A stretch of 64,000 nucleotides of DNA, taken from positions 16,176,712 to 16,240,711 of the forward strand of contig NC_030679.2 of the NCBI RefSeq assembly GCF_000004195.4. The letters run 5' to 3'. This DNA is from Xenopus tropicalis (Eukaryota > Chordata > Amphibia > Anura > Pipidae). Below are positions 42,481 through 51,984 of this stretch, piece after piece; within the stretch, counting starts at the first letter, position 1; each line of letters begins with the position of its first letter. The translations under genes were made by a program, and so were the position numbers. The notes beneath the pieces are model-generated. The model saw nothing but the letters and a program-made list of their open reading frames with translations, ran no database searches and had not been told where the DNA came from.

Positions 42481-43170
42481 ATGGCATTGAAAATAATTAC
42501 CCACAATCCAATCCACAAGGGCCTAAACTCCCCCAGAAAACGTAGACAAGCCTTCCAGTGGTATGAGCGGCTGCACCCGGATGTAATCTGTATCCAGGAA
42601 ACACACTTCACAAAAACCTCACATCCACAATTCTTTCATAGACAGTACTCTAGATTTTATTTAGCATCTACCTCTCAGAAAAAACATAGAGGAGTCGCTA
42701 TACTATTACATAATAACCTACCCTTAGTAATAACTAACACAGAGTTGGACAAGGAAGGGCAATTCATTTCTATTATGGGTACACTATACGAGAAAACCAT
42801 CCGTATAACAGCTACTTACTCACCAAATGATAATCCTAAAGCTTTTTTCAGCCGCACAGCCAAGAAACTTACCCAAACCCTAGCTAACATTGACATATGG
42901 TGCGTCAATTTTAACTTTCCATTTAACCCAGTGATGGACAAGTCTAACTCAACACATTTAACCAAAAGAGCAGCAAGGGCGACCCAGGACACACTCAATA
43001 CAACCCACTATATAGACACATGGAGGGAACTACACCCCAAAACACGGGAATACACTTACTACTCTGCCCCACACATGCAATATTTCAGGATAGATACAAT
43101 TCTAATAAATTCACTAGCAACACCCATCCTAAAAGAAGCACATATTAAGCCATATGTATGGTCTAACCAT
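42481..43170 (+). pseudogene. L1-2 ORF2 endonuclease, mutated and split
   Basis: The order is that of the L1 APE endonuclease: ICIQETH, then a VNFNFPFNP block in place of the usual GDFN, FRIDTILINS, and WSNH in place of WSDH. Two catalytic positions are therefore changed. The frame continues across the LTR element: VWSNH is followed by DPVVISLQV at 47294 when the insertion and one CCAT are removed. Confidence 0.85.
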
Positions 43171-43891
43171 TGTAAGATTTATGACTATATATAATAATAA
43201 TAATATTAATCACCCCTCTTACTAGGGTTTCGGTTCTTTTGAGAAGCAGACAAATAACCCACACGAATAAGTGTAAATTAAAATGAATATATTGAGTAGC
43301 AAATCAATGGACGGTTACACTTAAATGATTAGTTAACAAACACAATATTTATACATTATTTACATTTACAGATTAATGACAAAATCTACATTATAGCTAC
43401 CGATGAACAAAGAACATGGTGGTCTGATTCCTTGCCATGGCCTCCTCTCCGGTCTGTCTCACATCCTGCCCAGTCACTCCTGATGCAGTTCCCAGGTGCT
43501 CCTCCCAGGTTCCTCTCCCAGGTTGCTCTTCCCCGGTTGCCCCCCCCCAAGTTCTCTGTCCAGCACACATTTATACACCTTTCAGCCACTGCCCCCCACA
43601 TACCAACTGATCAGATGGGGTTGATAAAAAACCACACCTTGCCCATTGTTCAGTAACTGTTGAGTTTTATGGCTTCTCGGAGACGTACTATCCCACCATC
43701 CACAGAAAAACCCTTAGATATGGAGATTTGGCTTCGGGTGCAACTTGAAAACTGGTTTATAGTAATCAGTTTAGTAATCAGTAGAGCTCCCCCCCTACTC
43801 AGTGTATAACACAATAGAGCCACAAACACACATATATATATATATTTATATATATCACAAATAATGGCACCCAAATACACGATTTCTTACA
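43171..43891 (-). repeat. 3' LTR (by element orientation)
   Basis: 721 bp. The purine-rich AGGTGGGGATT immediately before it on the minus strand is a plausible polypurine tract. Confidence 0.92.
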
Positions 43892-45293
43892 AATCCCCAC
43901 CTAGAGGGCGAAGGACTTCACAAGGAAAGAGCCCTCTAAATACAAAAAGGTATAACATTCAGGGATACCCATTAATGAATAATATGTATTTGTGCTGAAA
44001 GTGAAAGGATTACTGAGACCCAAATTATATAACACTCACACATGCTTAAGTTTTAGGGTACTGTGAGGTAATATTTAACCTAATTATAAAAACACTCACA
44101 GTTTATATTCATAATTTGAACCCTTCTGCCAGTTAGAAAATCCCACACACTTTTAGAGGCTTTGTTTCCAGCTTACTTTGCTGCATTGTCTGTGCGCTGT
44201 ACACACCACTTACCCACGTGACACTGCTCCACCCATGTCTGGGCTGGATCCCATTTTAGGCCTCTGCAGTAACCCATGGCCATTAAACTTTGGTGTTTGC
44301 AACACCCAACACATTTTGCTTACCATGGTTACCATATGAATGAGACCACACAGGGAAAATCCTTTATTATTGTGGGGTAGGGTGAGAAACTCTGTGGCAC
44401 ATTTATTAATCAGCATAGCTGGATTAGCACCTCAATTCAGGGATAGGTGTGACCATAACCAATACTGGCTTAAGGAAATTAAAAAGATAAACTACACTAA
44501 AGTGTGCAGCACTATCTGAGCCAAATCACTAGTGAGTTGTTTGTCATCTTTGTCTCAGTATTTCCACCTCAGTTTCCTGCCTGATCATCTAAAATAGAGC
44601 AAGACAATTGTAAGGAACATCATTGTTTTAGCTGTTTTGGACAGGTACAGACCATAAACATCATTTGCTGTAACTAGAAATGCATAGAACAGACTGGACT
44701 GGTAACTCTAATGCAGACTTGTAGAGTGAATTGATTTTAAAACACCCCACCTTGAAGACTTTACACTTACAATACAAACAACAATACAAACAACAAAAGA
44801 CAAACTTTGGAGAGAAAAAAAAAAAAACTATAGACTGAATACTGCTTTGATACAGAAACACATAACATACATTGAGGTTATCAAGCAGCATGCAATCTAT
44901 GTAAAAATGTCACAAACGTGTTGCTGCTAATACAGAGAGTAAAAAAAACAAAATCTGACTCAGGCAAATCATATCAAAAATAAAATTCAAATTGTGCCTC
45001 AGTGATTTTTACTCTCTTACTAAACTAAAGCAGCAACCATTTTACTCCCTCACAGTGCAGGTCATTCTAACTATTAAAACCCAAAAAATGTTTTTTGAAT
45101 TTGTACAACCTGACTGTACCATACCAATTTAGAGGCTTCTCCTTCTGTGTAAAAAGGAAAAAAAAAACAAATACATAAGGTCCTCTATAATTTTTTTTTT
45201 TTCCACAGGACAAGGTAAGGCACGGAATTCTCCTTTACATAATCTTGAATCCTTGTTTATCCTGTAAAATATAAACTTGGTGAAGGGAAAACG
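43892..45293 (-). other. Non-coding 3' interior of the LTR element
   Basis: No pol-type motif appears in any frame over about 1.4 kb. The sequence is A/T-rich with small ORFs only. It lies between the Gag-like ORF and the 3' LTR, where pol would normally be. Confidence 0.7.
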
Positions 45294-46427
45294 TTAGGGC
45301 ATATTCACATTGTGTTTCCCTCTATTCTCATTAGCCCTTCTTCCTTTAATTTGAGAAAGTTCTAATTTGATACTTTCCAACTCTTTTTTAAATGCTCCCC
45401 ATGCATTTTGGAGATAGGAGTTCTCTGCACTCAGCCTTTCTCTCTGAGTTGTAAGAACCTGATATGGGACCCATGTATTCCCATACCTACTTTTCTTTTG
45501 AAATCCCCACCTAGAGGAATTCCAATTCTCTCTTTCATTGTACCAATTATTATTATCCCAATAATAGTTTTTCAGGGTACAATACCTGGCTATGTGCCCA
45601 ACTTTTGAACACACATAGCACCTAAACACTTTCTTTTCTGTGTGTTTTTTAACTGAATTGTTACAATTCTGTTTAGCAGGGAGAGAAACCTTTATCGCCG
45701 ACACCCTTTCATTGTTATACTGTTTTCTAGATTGCAGGGGGTTAGAAACCTGTTTTCCTGGACTGTTGTCTTTCAGTTTATCAGTCCTGTACTCGGCACA
45801 ATTAGAAATCAATTTAGAAGGCCTGGCATGACTAGTACATTCTAAACTAGTCACATTACCTTCACTTGCAGTTTCACATTTCCTACTGCTTTCATTTAAA
45901 CCATTAGCAGACAGATCTCTACCCTTAGTATTACTCTGCCCGGTAACAGCTAATACAACAGGACTTCTTAACTGAGCTTTTAACCCTTTAATCTCTGATG
46001 AATGATCAGCTCCTACATTGCTGGTTGAGGTTGCAACCAAACTTTTAATGGTGCCCTCTGCATCTCTCAGCCTCTCTTTGAGCTGCGCAATCTCCTTCTT
46101 GTTTTCTGCCATTGTTTGCTGGTTGCTAATGGAAATAGCAGCAGCATTTTCAACAGAAAATTTCAGAGAATCAATTGTATCATTCAAATAAAGAATCTTT
46201 TCCTCCAGATTCTCCTTCTGCACCGCTAGAGTTTTATACTGTTCTGCTATCCAGCAGGCAGCAAACACCAGTGCACTTTTCCCTTTTGACTTCGACATAC
46301 ATTTTTCCTGGATTGCCCTGGTCACATAAGCCTGAGCCATAGCCCATGGATCTGGAGATCCCTGCATACACTTAGCAATCTCCCCTGAGCATGTGACCTT
46401 GGCAATCTTTTTAGCTAAGACATCCAT
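45294..46427 (-). CDS. Gag-like protein of the LTR element, intact
   Basis: An uninterrupted 377-residue frame starts MDVLAKKIAKV just inside the 5' LTR. Residues about 65-150 form a long heptad-rich coiled coil (KENLEEKILYLNDTIDSLKF). A CCHC zinc knuckle, CYVCSKVGHIARYC, lies at about residues 270-283, followed by aromatic-rich YYWDNNNWYNERENW sequence and a second helical, coiled-coil-prone tail. The zinc knuckle and position show a Gag-type nucleocapsid function, presumably packaging the element RNA in virus-like particles made with a partner's enzymes. It does not resemble a Gag I can place in a named family. No stop or frameshift, in keeping with the near-identical LTRs. Confidence 0.8.
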   Translation of the reverse strand: MDVLAKKIAKVTCSGEIAKCMQGSPDPWAMAQAYVTRAIQEKCMSKSKGKSALVFAACWIAEQYKTLAVQKENLEEKILYLNDTIDSLKFSVENAAAISISNQQTMAENKKEIAQLKERLRDAEGTIKSLVATSTSNVGADHSSEIKGLKAQLRSPVVLAVTGQSNTKGRDLSANGLNESSRKCETASEGNVTSLECTSHARPSKLISNCAEYRTDKLKDNSPGKQVSNPLQSRKQYNNERVSAIKVSLPAKQNCNNSVKKHTEKKVFRCYVCSKVGHIARYCTLKNYYWDNNNWYNERENWNSSRWGFQKKSRYGNTWVPYQVLTTQRERLSAENSYLQNAWGAFKKELESIKLELSQIKGRRANENRGKHNVNMP

Positions 46428-46535
46428 TTTTTAAAACTTAAAACAAAGACTAAAACAACACAAAACAAAACAATCGATTGGTTTGCTACACGATAATATA
46501 CACTTATAAATATGAATTAAATGCCATGCATTGCT

Positions 46536-46553
46536 CTCCTGCCTGGCTCGCCA
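46536..46553 (-). other. Primer-binding site, tRNA-Arg-like
   Basis: The minus strand two bases inside the 5' LTR reads TGGCGAGCCAGGCAGGAG. It fits the 3' end of vertebrate tRNA-Arg(ACG) as I recall it, with one mismatch in 18. A TGG start is required to pair with the tRNA CCA end. Confidence 0.55.
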
Positions 46554-46555
46554 TC

Positions 46556-47289
46556 TGTAAGATTTATGACTATATATAATAATAATAATATTAATAATAA
46601 TATTAATCACCCCTCTTACTAGGGTTTCGGTTCTTTTGAGAAGCAGACAAATAACCCACACGAATAAGTGTAAATTAAAATGAATATATTGAGTAGCAAA
46701 TCAATGGACGGTTACACTTAAATGATTAGTTAACAAACACAATATTTATACATTATTTACATTTACAGATTAATGACAAAATCTACATTATAGCTACCGA
46801 TGAACAAAGAACATGGTGGTCTGATTCCTTGCCATGGCCTCCTCTCCGGTCTGTCTCACATCCTGCCCAGTCACTCCTGATGCAGTTCCCAGGTGCTCCT
46901 CCCAGGTTCCTCTCCCAGGTTGCTCTTCCCCGGTTGCCCCCCCCAAGTTCTCTGTCCAGCACACATTTATACACCTTTCAGCCACTGCCCCCCACATACC
47001 AACTGATCAGATGGGGTTGATAAAAAACCACACCTTGCCCATTGTTCAGTAACTGTTGAGTTTTATGGCTTCTCGGAGACGTACTGTCCCACCATCCACA
47101 GAAAAACCCTTAGATATGGAGATTTGGCTTCGGGTGCAACTTGAAAACTGGTTTATAGTAATCAGTTTAGTAATCAGTAGAGCTCCCCCCCTACTCAGTG
47201 TATAACACAATAGAGCCACACACACATATATATATATATATATTTATATATATCACAAATAATGGCACCCAAATACACGATTTCTTACA
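46556..47289 (-). repeat. 5' LTR (by element orientation)
   Basis: 734 bp. It is nearly identical to the 3' LTR, with an extra TAATAATATTAA stretch, a shorter C-run and a different TA/CA tract. It contains a long ACCTGGGAGG-type repetitive segment near 46890-46940. Confidence 0.92.
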
Positions 47290-47665
47290 CCATGACCCGG
47301 TGGTTATTTCTCTACAAGTAACAGACATCCCCACAAAAAAGAAAAGCACGAGAGACACAAAACAGACTAGAAAAATCCCTACAAATATAGGAAAAACAAA
47401 ACCAAACAAAATACTCCCACCATACAACTAAACAAGTTAAAGTGATCAAACAAGAACTAGATACACTACAGAAACACAAGGTAGACAAAGCAATAAGATG
47501 GACAAACTTCAAATACTATAAATATTGCAACAAGCCAGACAGATTTCTCGCAAACCTACTAAAAGATAAAACTCAGATTAACCAAATCCCACGAATTAAG
47601 ACAACCCAGGGAGACATCACCTCTAACCCAGAAAAAATACGAGACACATTCTTAGACTTTTACAT
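47290..47665 (+). mobile_element. L1-2 segment 2
   Basis: This resumes the L1 endonuclease end (DPVVISLQVTDIP) after the LTR element and continues into the linker with frame breaks (KTKPNKILPPYN; then NKPDRFLANLLKDKTQINQI in another frame, typical of the L1 ORF2 linker). It ends where antisense CR1-E starts. Confidence 0.8.
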
Positions 47666-47831
47666 TTATCCAAATATTATGTTCTAGGCCAATATTCCTC
47701 AATTTGATCATTAACCTTCTGTGAGGTACTGTATCAAACGCTTTAGCAAAATCTAAGTAGATGACATCAACTGCCATTCCAGCATCAAGGTTCCTGCTCA
47801 CCTCCTCATAAAAGGCAACTAAATTAGTCTG

Positions 47832-48614
47832 TCAAGATCTGTTACGCATAAAACCATGCTGGCACAAACTAATAGTATTGTGAACTGCAATGTATTCAAC
47901 TATCCTATCCCTTATTACCCCTTCCAGAAGCTTTCCTACTACTGATGTCAGACTAACAGGCCTATAGTTTTCAGGCTGAGAACGAGATCTCTTTTTAAAT
48001 AATGGCACCACATTAGCAATCCGCCAGTCTCTCGGCACCATGCCAAACCTCAACGAATCCTGAAAAATTATGTGAAGAGGCTTGGCAATCACAGCGCTCA
48101 GCTCATTTAATACCCTGGGATGAATCCCATCCGGTCCTGGACCTTTGTTTACCTTTACATGTTCAAGTCTCTTTTGAATTTCCTCCTGAGTGACCCACGC
48201 GTCAGTAGCTAAATTACTAGCACTGGGTATATTAAAAGGGAAGCCTTCATTATCTGGCTCCTCAGATGTATAGACAGATGAAAAATAAGAGTTCAAAATT
48301 TCTGCTTTTTCCCCGTTCTCATCAACCAACGTACCCCCCCGTGATAATAAAGTTCCCACCCCTTCTTGCTTCATTTTTTTACTATTCACATAATTAAAAA
48401 ATAATTTTGGATTCTTTTTACTCCTAGCTGCAATATCCCTTTCCATCTCTATTTTAGCTTGCCTGATAGCTTTTTTGCATGCTTTATTTGCTTCCTTCTA
48501 CCTGATGAAAGTTTCCGCTGTCCCAGCTAACTTGAATGCTTTAAAAGCACGTTTTTTATTACCAACCTCGACCCTAACTCTTTTATTCAGCCATAAAGGT
48601 TTTGCTTTGCGATG
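47832..48614 (-). pseudogene. CR1-E ORF2 linker and RT start
   Basis: After the solo LTR the frame continues with the linker (KPLWLNKRV), a TAG just before KEANKACKKAIRQ (about 48500), then ERDIAARSKKNPKLFFNYV, GPGPDGIHPRVLNELSAV, GMVPRDWRIANVVPLFKKRS and RPVSLTSVVGKLLEGVIRDRI. The RT catalytic Asp block is not reached, because the element is cut at 47666 soon after a KAFDTVPHR-like sequence. Confidence 0.85.
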
Positions 48615-49334
48615 TGTAAGAAATCGTGTATTTGGGTGCCATTATTTGTGATATATATAAATATATATATATGTGTGTTTGTGGCTCTATTGTGTTATAC
48701 ACTGAGTATGGGGGGAGCTCTACTGATTACTAAACTGATTACTATAAACCAGTTGTTCAAGTAAATCTCCATATCTAAGGGTTTTTCTGTGGATGGTGGG
48801 ACAGTACGTCTGCAAGAAGCCATAAAACTCAACAGTTACTGAACAATGGGCAAGGTGTGGTTGTTATCAACCCCCATCTGATCAGTTGGTATGTGGGGGG
48901 CAGTGGCTGAAAGGTGTATAAATGTGGGCTGGACAGTGGTCAAGGGGGCAACCTGGGGGGAGCAACCTGGGGGAAGAACCTGGGAGGAGCACCTGGGGAC
49001 TGGATCAGAAGTGACCGGGCAGGATGTGAGACAGACCAGAGAGAAGAGGCCATGGCTAGAGAAAAGAAACGAGACCACCATGTTCTTTGTTTATCGGTAG
49101 CTATAATGTAGATTTTGTCAATAATCTGTAAATGTAAATAATGTATAAATGTTTTGTTAACTAATCTTTTCATTGTAACAATCCATTGATTTGCTACTCA
49201 ATATATTCATTTTAATATACACTTATTGGTGTGGGTTATTTGTCTGCTTCTCAAAAGAACCGGAACCCTAGTAGAGGGGTGATTAATATTATTATTAATA
49301 TTATATTATTATTATATATAGTCAAAATCTTACA
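48615..49334 (+). mobile_element. Solo LTR of the same family as 43171-47289
   Basis: TGTAAGAAATCGTG to TCTTACA, 720 bp, in inverse orientation to the full element. A 4-bp duplication GATG flanks it (48611-48614 and 49335-49338). It is more diverged than the two LTRs of the full element. Solo LTRs arise by recombination between two LTRs. Confidence 0.92.
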
Positions 49335-49335
49335 G

Positions 49336-50340
49336 ATGCCTCTCCTTGCTTACAAGGGGAATATACTGTTGTGTATACTTGCAAAGCAATGTTTTAAAGA
49401 TGTTCCATTTTCCTTCTGTGTCTAACCCCATGAAAAGCCTTTCCCAGTTGACACATTGCAGAGATGCCCTTAAACTGGCAAAGTCTGCACGTCTAAAATT
49501 GAACGTTTTAGTTACTCCCTTATAGAGCTGTCTCTGCAGCATTATCTCAAAGGAGACCATGTTGTGATCACTGTTCCCCAAATGCTCACCCACACAAATG
49601 TTAGAGATAAGTTCAGTATTATTAGATATTACCAGGTCCAAAATAGACTCATTCCGAGTAGGTTCTTTAACCACCTGAAATAAAAAGTTGTCATTTAGCA
49701 TATTTACAAACCTACTAGCCTTTTCTGACTTAGCCACCCCATCACTCCAGTCAATGTCCGGATAATTAAAGTCCCCCATAATAACAACTTGACCCAATTT
49801 TGAAGCCTCCTCCATTTGCAAAAGTAGCTGGGACTGATCCCCCTCATCTATACGGGGTGGTTTATAGCATACACCAATGATCATTTTCTTTGTGACCTTC
49901 AGCCCTACTGAAATTTCTACCCAAAGAGATTCAACGTTTTCATTTGTAATGTCTTTATTACCTGGCTTTAAATCTGACTTTACATAAAGACAAACCCCTC
50001 CACCCTTTTTAATCCCTCTGTCCCTCCTAAAAAGCGTATACCCATTTAAATTCACAGCCCAGCCGCATTTTTCATCCCACCAGGTCTCAGTGATACCAAT
50101 TAAATCATAATTTTCAATACATGCAATAGCCTGCAGCTCCCCTATTTTACCCGACAAGCTACGCGCATTAGCCAGCATGCAGCGGAGATTACTACTTCTT
50201 CCTCTGATGCTTACATTAGCTAAAGGACAGTTAGAGCTAAGGTGAAAATTAGTCTGTTTCCCTTGTAACAATGGAAGCTCCTTATCTGATAAACTATATG
50301 CCCCCCTCACTCCTCCCCCACAACCCTTTACTGGTCCCAC
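49336..50340 (-). pseudogene. CR1-E ORF2 endonuclease domain
   Basis: An open frame of 336 residues includes LANARSLSGKI (catalytic Asn), LIGITETWWDEKC (Glu), KKGGGVCLYVKSDLKPG, VVIMGDFNYPDIDW (Asp, Asn) and GNSDHNMVSFEIML (Asp, His). All endonuclease blocks are intact. The ORF ends where the solo LTR begins (GATG at 49335); the continuation is at 48614 and below. Confidence 0.88.
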
Positions 50341-50395
50341 TGCCCCATCTACACTAGCTCTCCCATAAGAATCTAGCTTACCAACCCCCCCTTGT

Positions 50396-51382
50396 CTAGT
50401 TTAAACACTCCTCCAGCCTCTTAACCATTCTCTCCCCTAGCACAGTAGACCCCCTTCCATTGAGGTGCAATCCGTCAGGGCTGTATAGATTGTACCCCAA
50501 AGAAAAGTCAGCCCAGTGCTCTAGGAACCCAAACCCTTCCTTCCTACACCAAGACTTTAGCCACGCATTTAGCTCCCTAAGCTCCCGCTGTCTCCCTAAA
50601 CTAGCACGCGGCACCGGCAAAATTTCCGAAAAAATGACATTGGAGGACCTTTGCTTAATTTTAGAGCCTAGATCCCTGAACTCACTCTTTAAGGTCCCCC
50701 ACCTACCGTTCATTTTGTTGTTAGTACCGATATGTACCAAGACAGCCGGGTCATGCCCAGCCCCTCCCAATAATGTGTCGACCCGATCAACCACATGCCG
50801 AACCCTGGCACCAGGAAGACAGCAAACTGTCCGGTTGAAGCGATCCGCTCGACAGATTACCCTGTCCACTTTCCTAATGATCGAATCCCCTATAACCACC
50901 ATCTGTTTAGGCCTAGCTCTGCTCTCCTCCCCACCACTACTAGAGAAACTGGTCTCCCGGCTGTTAGAGAGATCAGCGTCATCTAGAACCGCCAGTCCAG
51001 AGTTCACACTCCCATCTTCTTCACACAATCTGGCAAATCTGTTGGGATGCGCAAACCCTGGAGCAGCCTCCCTTTTTCTTTTCCCCACACTCGATTTTCT
51101 AACTGTCACCCAGCTTACTGCCCTATCATCCTTTCCTTGCTCCCCTCCCCCCATACTATCTGACCCCGCTAGTTCTTGTTCAGTTAGCAAGAGACTTCTT
51201 TCAAGATTGTCAATAGAACGCAGTGTTGCAACTTGTTCCTCTAGAGCTCTAACGCGAGCCTCTAAAGTGGCAACTCGCTCACATCCACAACAGAGGTATG
51301 CACTTTGGAACTGTTGTTCCACAACTGCATACATGTGGCAGGCTGTGCACTGTGTCATACCTTCAATGTTGCTGCCACTCAT
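50396..51382 (-). CDS. CR1-E ORF1, SGNH-esterase type, intact
   Basis: This 328-residue frame begins with a Cys-rich zinc-binding-like segment (CTACHMY...CCGC) and a coiled coil (RVATLEARVRALEEQVATL). A basic linker follows, then an SGNH hydrolase: VVIGDSIIRKVDR (catalytic Ser), VLVHIGTNNK (Asn block) and SPDGLHLNGRG (Asp and His). CR1 ORF1 proteins are known to carry an esterase of this type; the protein binds nucleic acid and is presumed to act in the RNP. No stop or frameshift and all catalytic blocks kept. The remaining element is broken, so it is a relic with coding potential. Confidence 0.88.
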   Translation of the reverse strand: MSGSNIEGMTQCTACHMYAVVEQQFQSAYLCCGCERVATLEARVRALEEQVATLRSIDNLERSLLLTEQELAGSDSMGGGEQGKDDRAVSWVTVRKSSVGKRKREAAPGFAHPNRFARLCEEDGSVNSGLAVLDDADLSNSRETSFSSSGGEESRARPKQMVVIGDSIIRKVDRVICRADRFNRTVCCLPGARVRHVVDRVDTLLGGAGHDPAVLVHIGTNNKMNGRWGTLKSEFRDLGSKIKQRSSNVIFSEILPVPRASLGRQRELRELNAWLKSWCRKEGFGFLEHWADFSLGYNLYSPDGLHLNGRGSTVLGERMVKRLEECLN

Positions 51383-51486
51383 TCTCCCAGGTACAGAAAC
51401 AGTTAAACAAAAATTGGTGAAAAAGGCTTTAAAATAAACACAAAAATTTTTTTTTTTTTTTACCTTGTTTTAACTCCTTTAGTTTT

Positions 51487-51642
51487 TAACTCCTGTGATT
51501 ATAACTCCACTTACAGAGCCCCTACTAACTCCTGTGATTATAACTCCACTTACAGAGCCCCTACTAACTCCTTTGATTATAACTCCACTTACAGAGCCCC
51601 TACTAACTCCTGTGATTATAACTCCACTTACAGAGCCCCACT
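51487..51642. repeat. Four tandem 39-bp repeats in the CR1-E 5' UTR
   Basis: The unit TAACTCCTGTGATTATAACT plus CCACTTACAGAGCCCCTAC is repeated about four times with one substitution (CTTTG). Tandem 5' UTR repeats often carry the promoter in LINEs; that role is inferred here. Confidence 0.85.
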
Positions 51643-51984
51643 TAAAGAGCAATCACTTATAGAGCACCTACCACCAGAGCAAGCTCCACTGGAGTGCATG
51701 TGGTTCTATTTATACAGTCTGTTAAGGTGAACTAATCAAACCCCACCCCCTCAAACTGAGGGTAATTACAAAGGAATGTAACTCTGGCAAACCTGCTGTA
51801 AGCCTTATAGTTAACCAAACTTTGTAAATTGGCACCAAAAAGAGCAAATACTTTTGAAAAAATTTAAACCCAACAGTTAGAAAACACAATGATTCTGAAT
51901 AAAGTTAATAAAAAATACTTATCCCTTTTTTTTGTTGAATTGAAAAAGCATTTGATTCAGTCAGCCACCAGCCTGTTAGTAAGC

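Larger units (their letters stand above)
40906..43170 (+). mobile_element. L1-2 segment 1: 5' UTR, ORF1, endonuclease
   Basis: The CG-rich 5' UTR (about 140 bp), ORF1 and the first part of ORF2 are present. The LTR element inserted at 43171; L1 resumes at 47290 and stops at about 47665, where antisense CR1-E begins. The L1 3' half is missing. Confidence 0.9.
43171..47289 (-). mobile_element. Young non-autonomous LTR retrotransposon
   Basis: LTRs at 43171-43891 and 46556-47289 begin TGTAAGA and end TCTTACA in either direction. A 4-bp duplication CCAT flanks the element (43167-43170 and 47290-47293). A primer-binding site and Gag-like ORF follow the right LTR, so the element reads on the minus strand. 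The interior is about 2.66 kb with no protease, RT or integrase. The LTRs differ by about two substitutions plus simple-repeat length changes, so insertion was recent. Confidence 0.92.
47666..51720 (-). mobile_element. CR1-E: 5' UTR, ORF1 and partial ORF2
   Basis: Minus-strand CR1 with its 5' UTR (tandem 39-bp repeats), intact ORF1 (50396-51382), ORF2 endonuclease (49336-50340) and the first RT blocks (47700-48446). A solo LTR interrupts it. The 3' part is missing: it stops after the RT block LMIKLRN-like sequence at 47666. Confidence 0.9.

Noticed and set aside
43432..43656. Pro-rich ORFs repeated at 46829-47052 and 48836-49081
   Set aside because: They lie inside the three LTR copies and change with C-run length; no protein features.
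46536..46553. Possible tRNA-derived SINE or tRNA gene
   Set aside because: Only the 18 bases complementary to a tRNA 3' end are present, next to an LTR: a primer-binding site, not a tRNA gene.
50460..51437. 325-codon plus-strand ORF
   Set aside because: It is the antisense shadow of the intact CR1-E ORF1, whose SGNH blocks prove the minus strand is coding.
51487..51642. Regular repeats suggesting a CRISPR array
   Set aside because: The 39-bp units abut directly with no variable spacers and lie in a LINE 5' UTR of a vertebrate genome.
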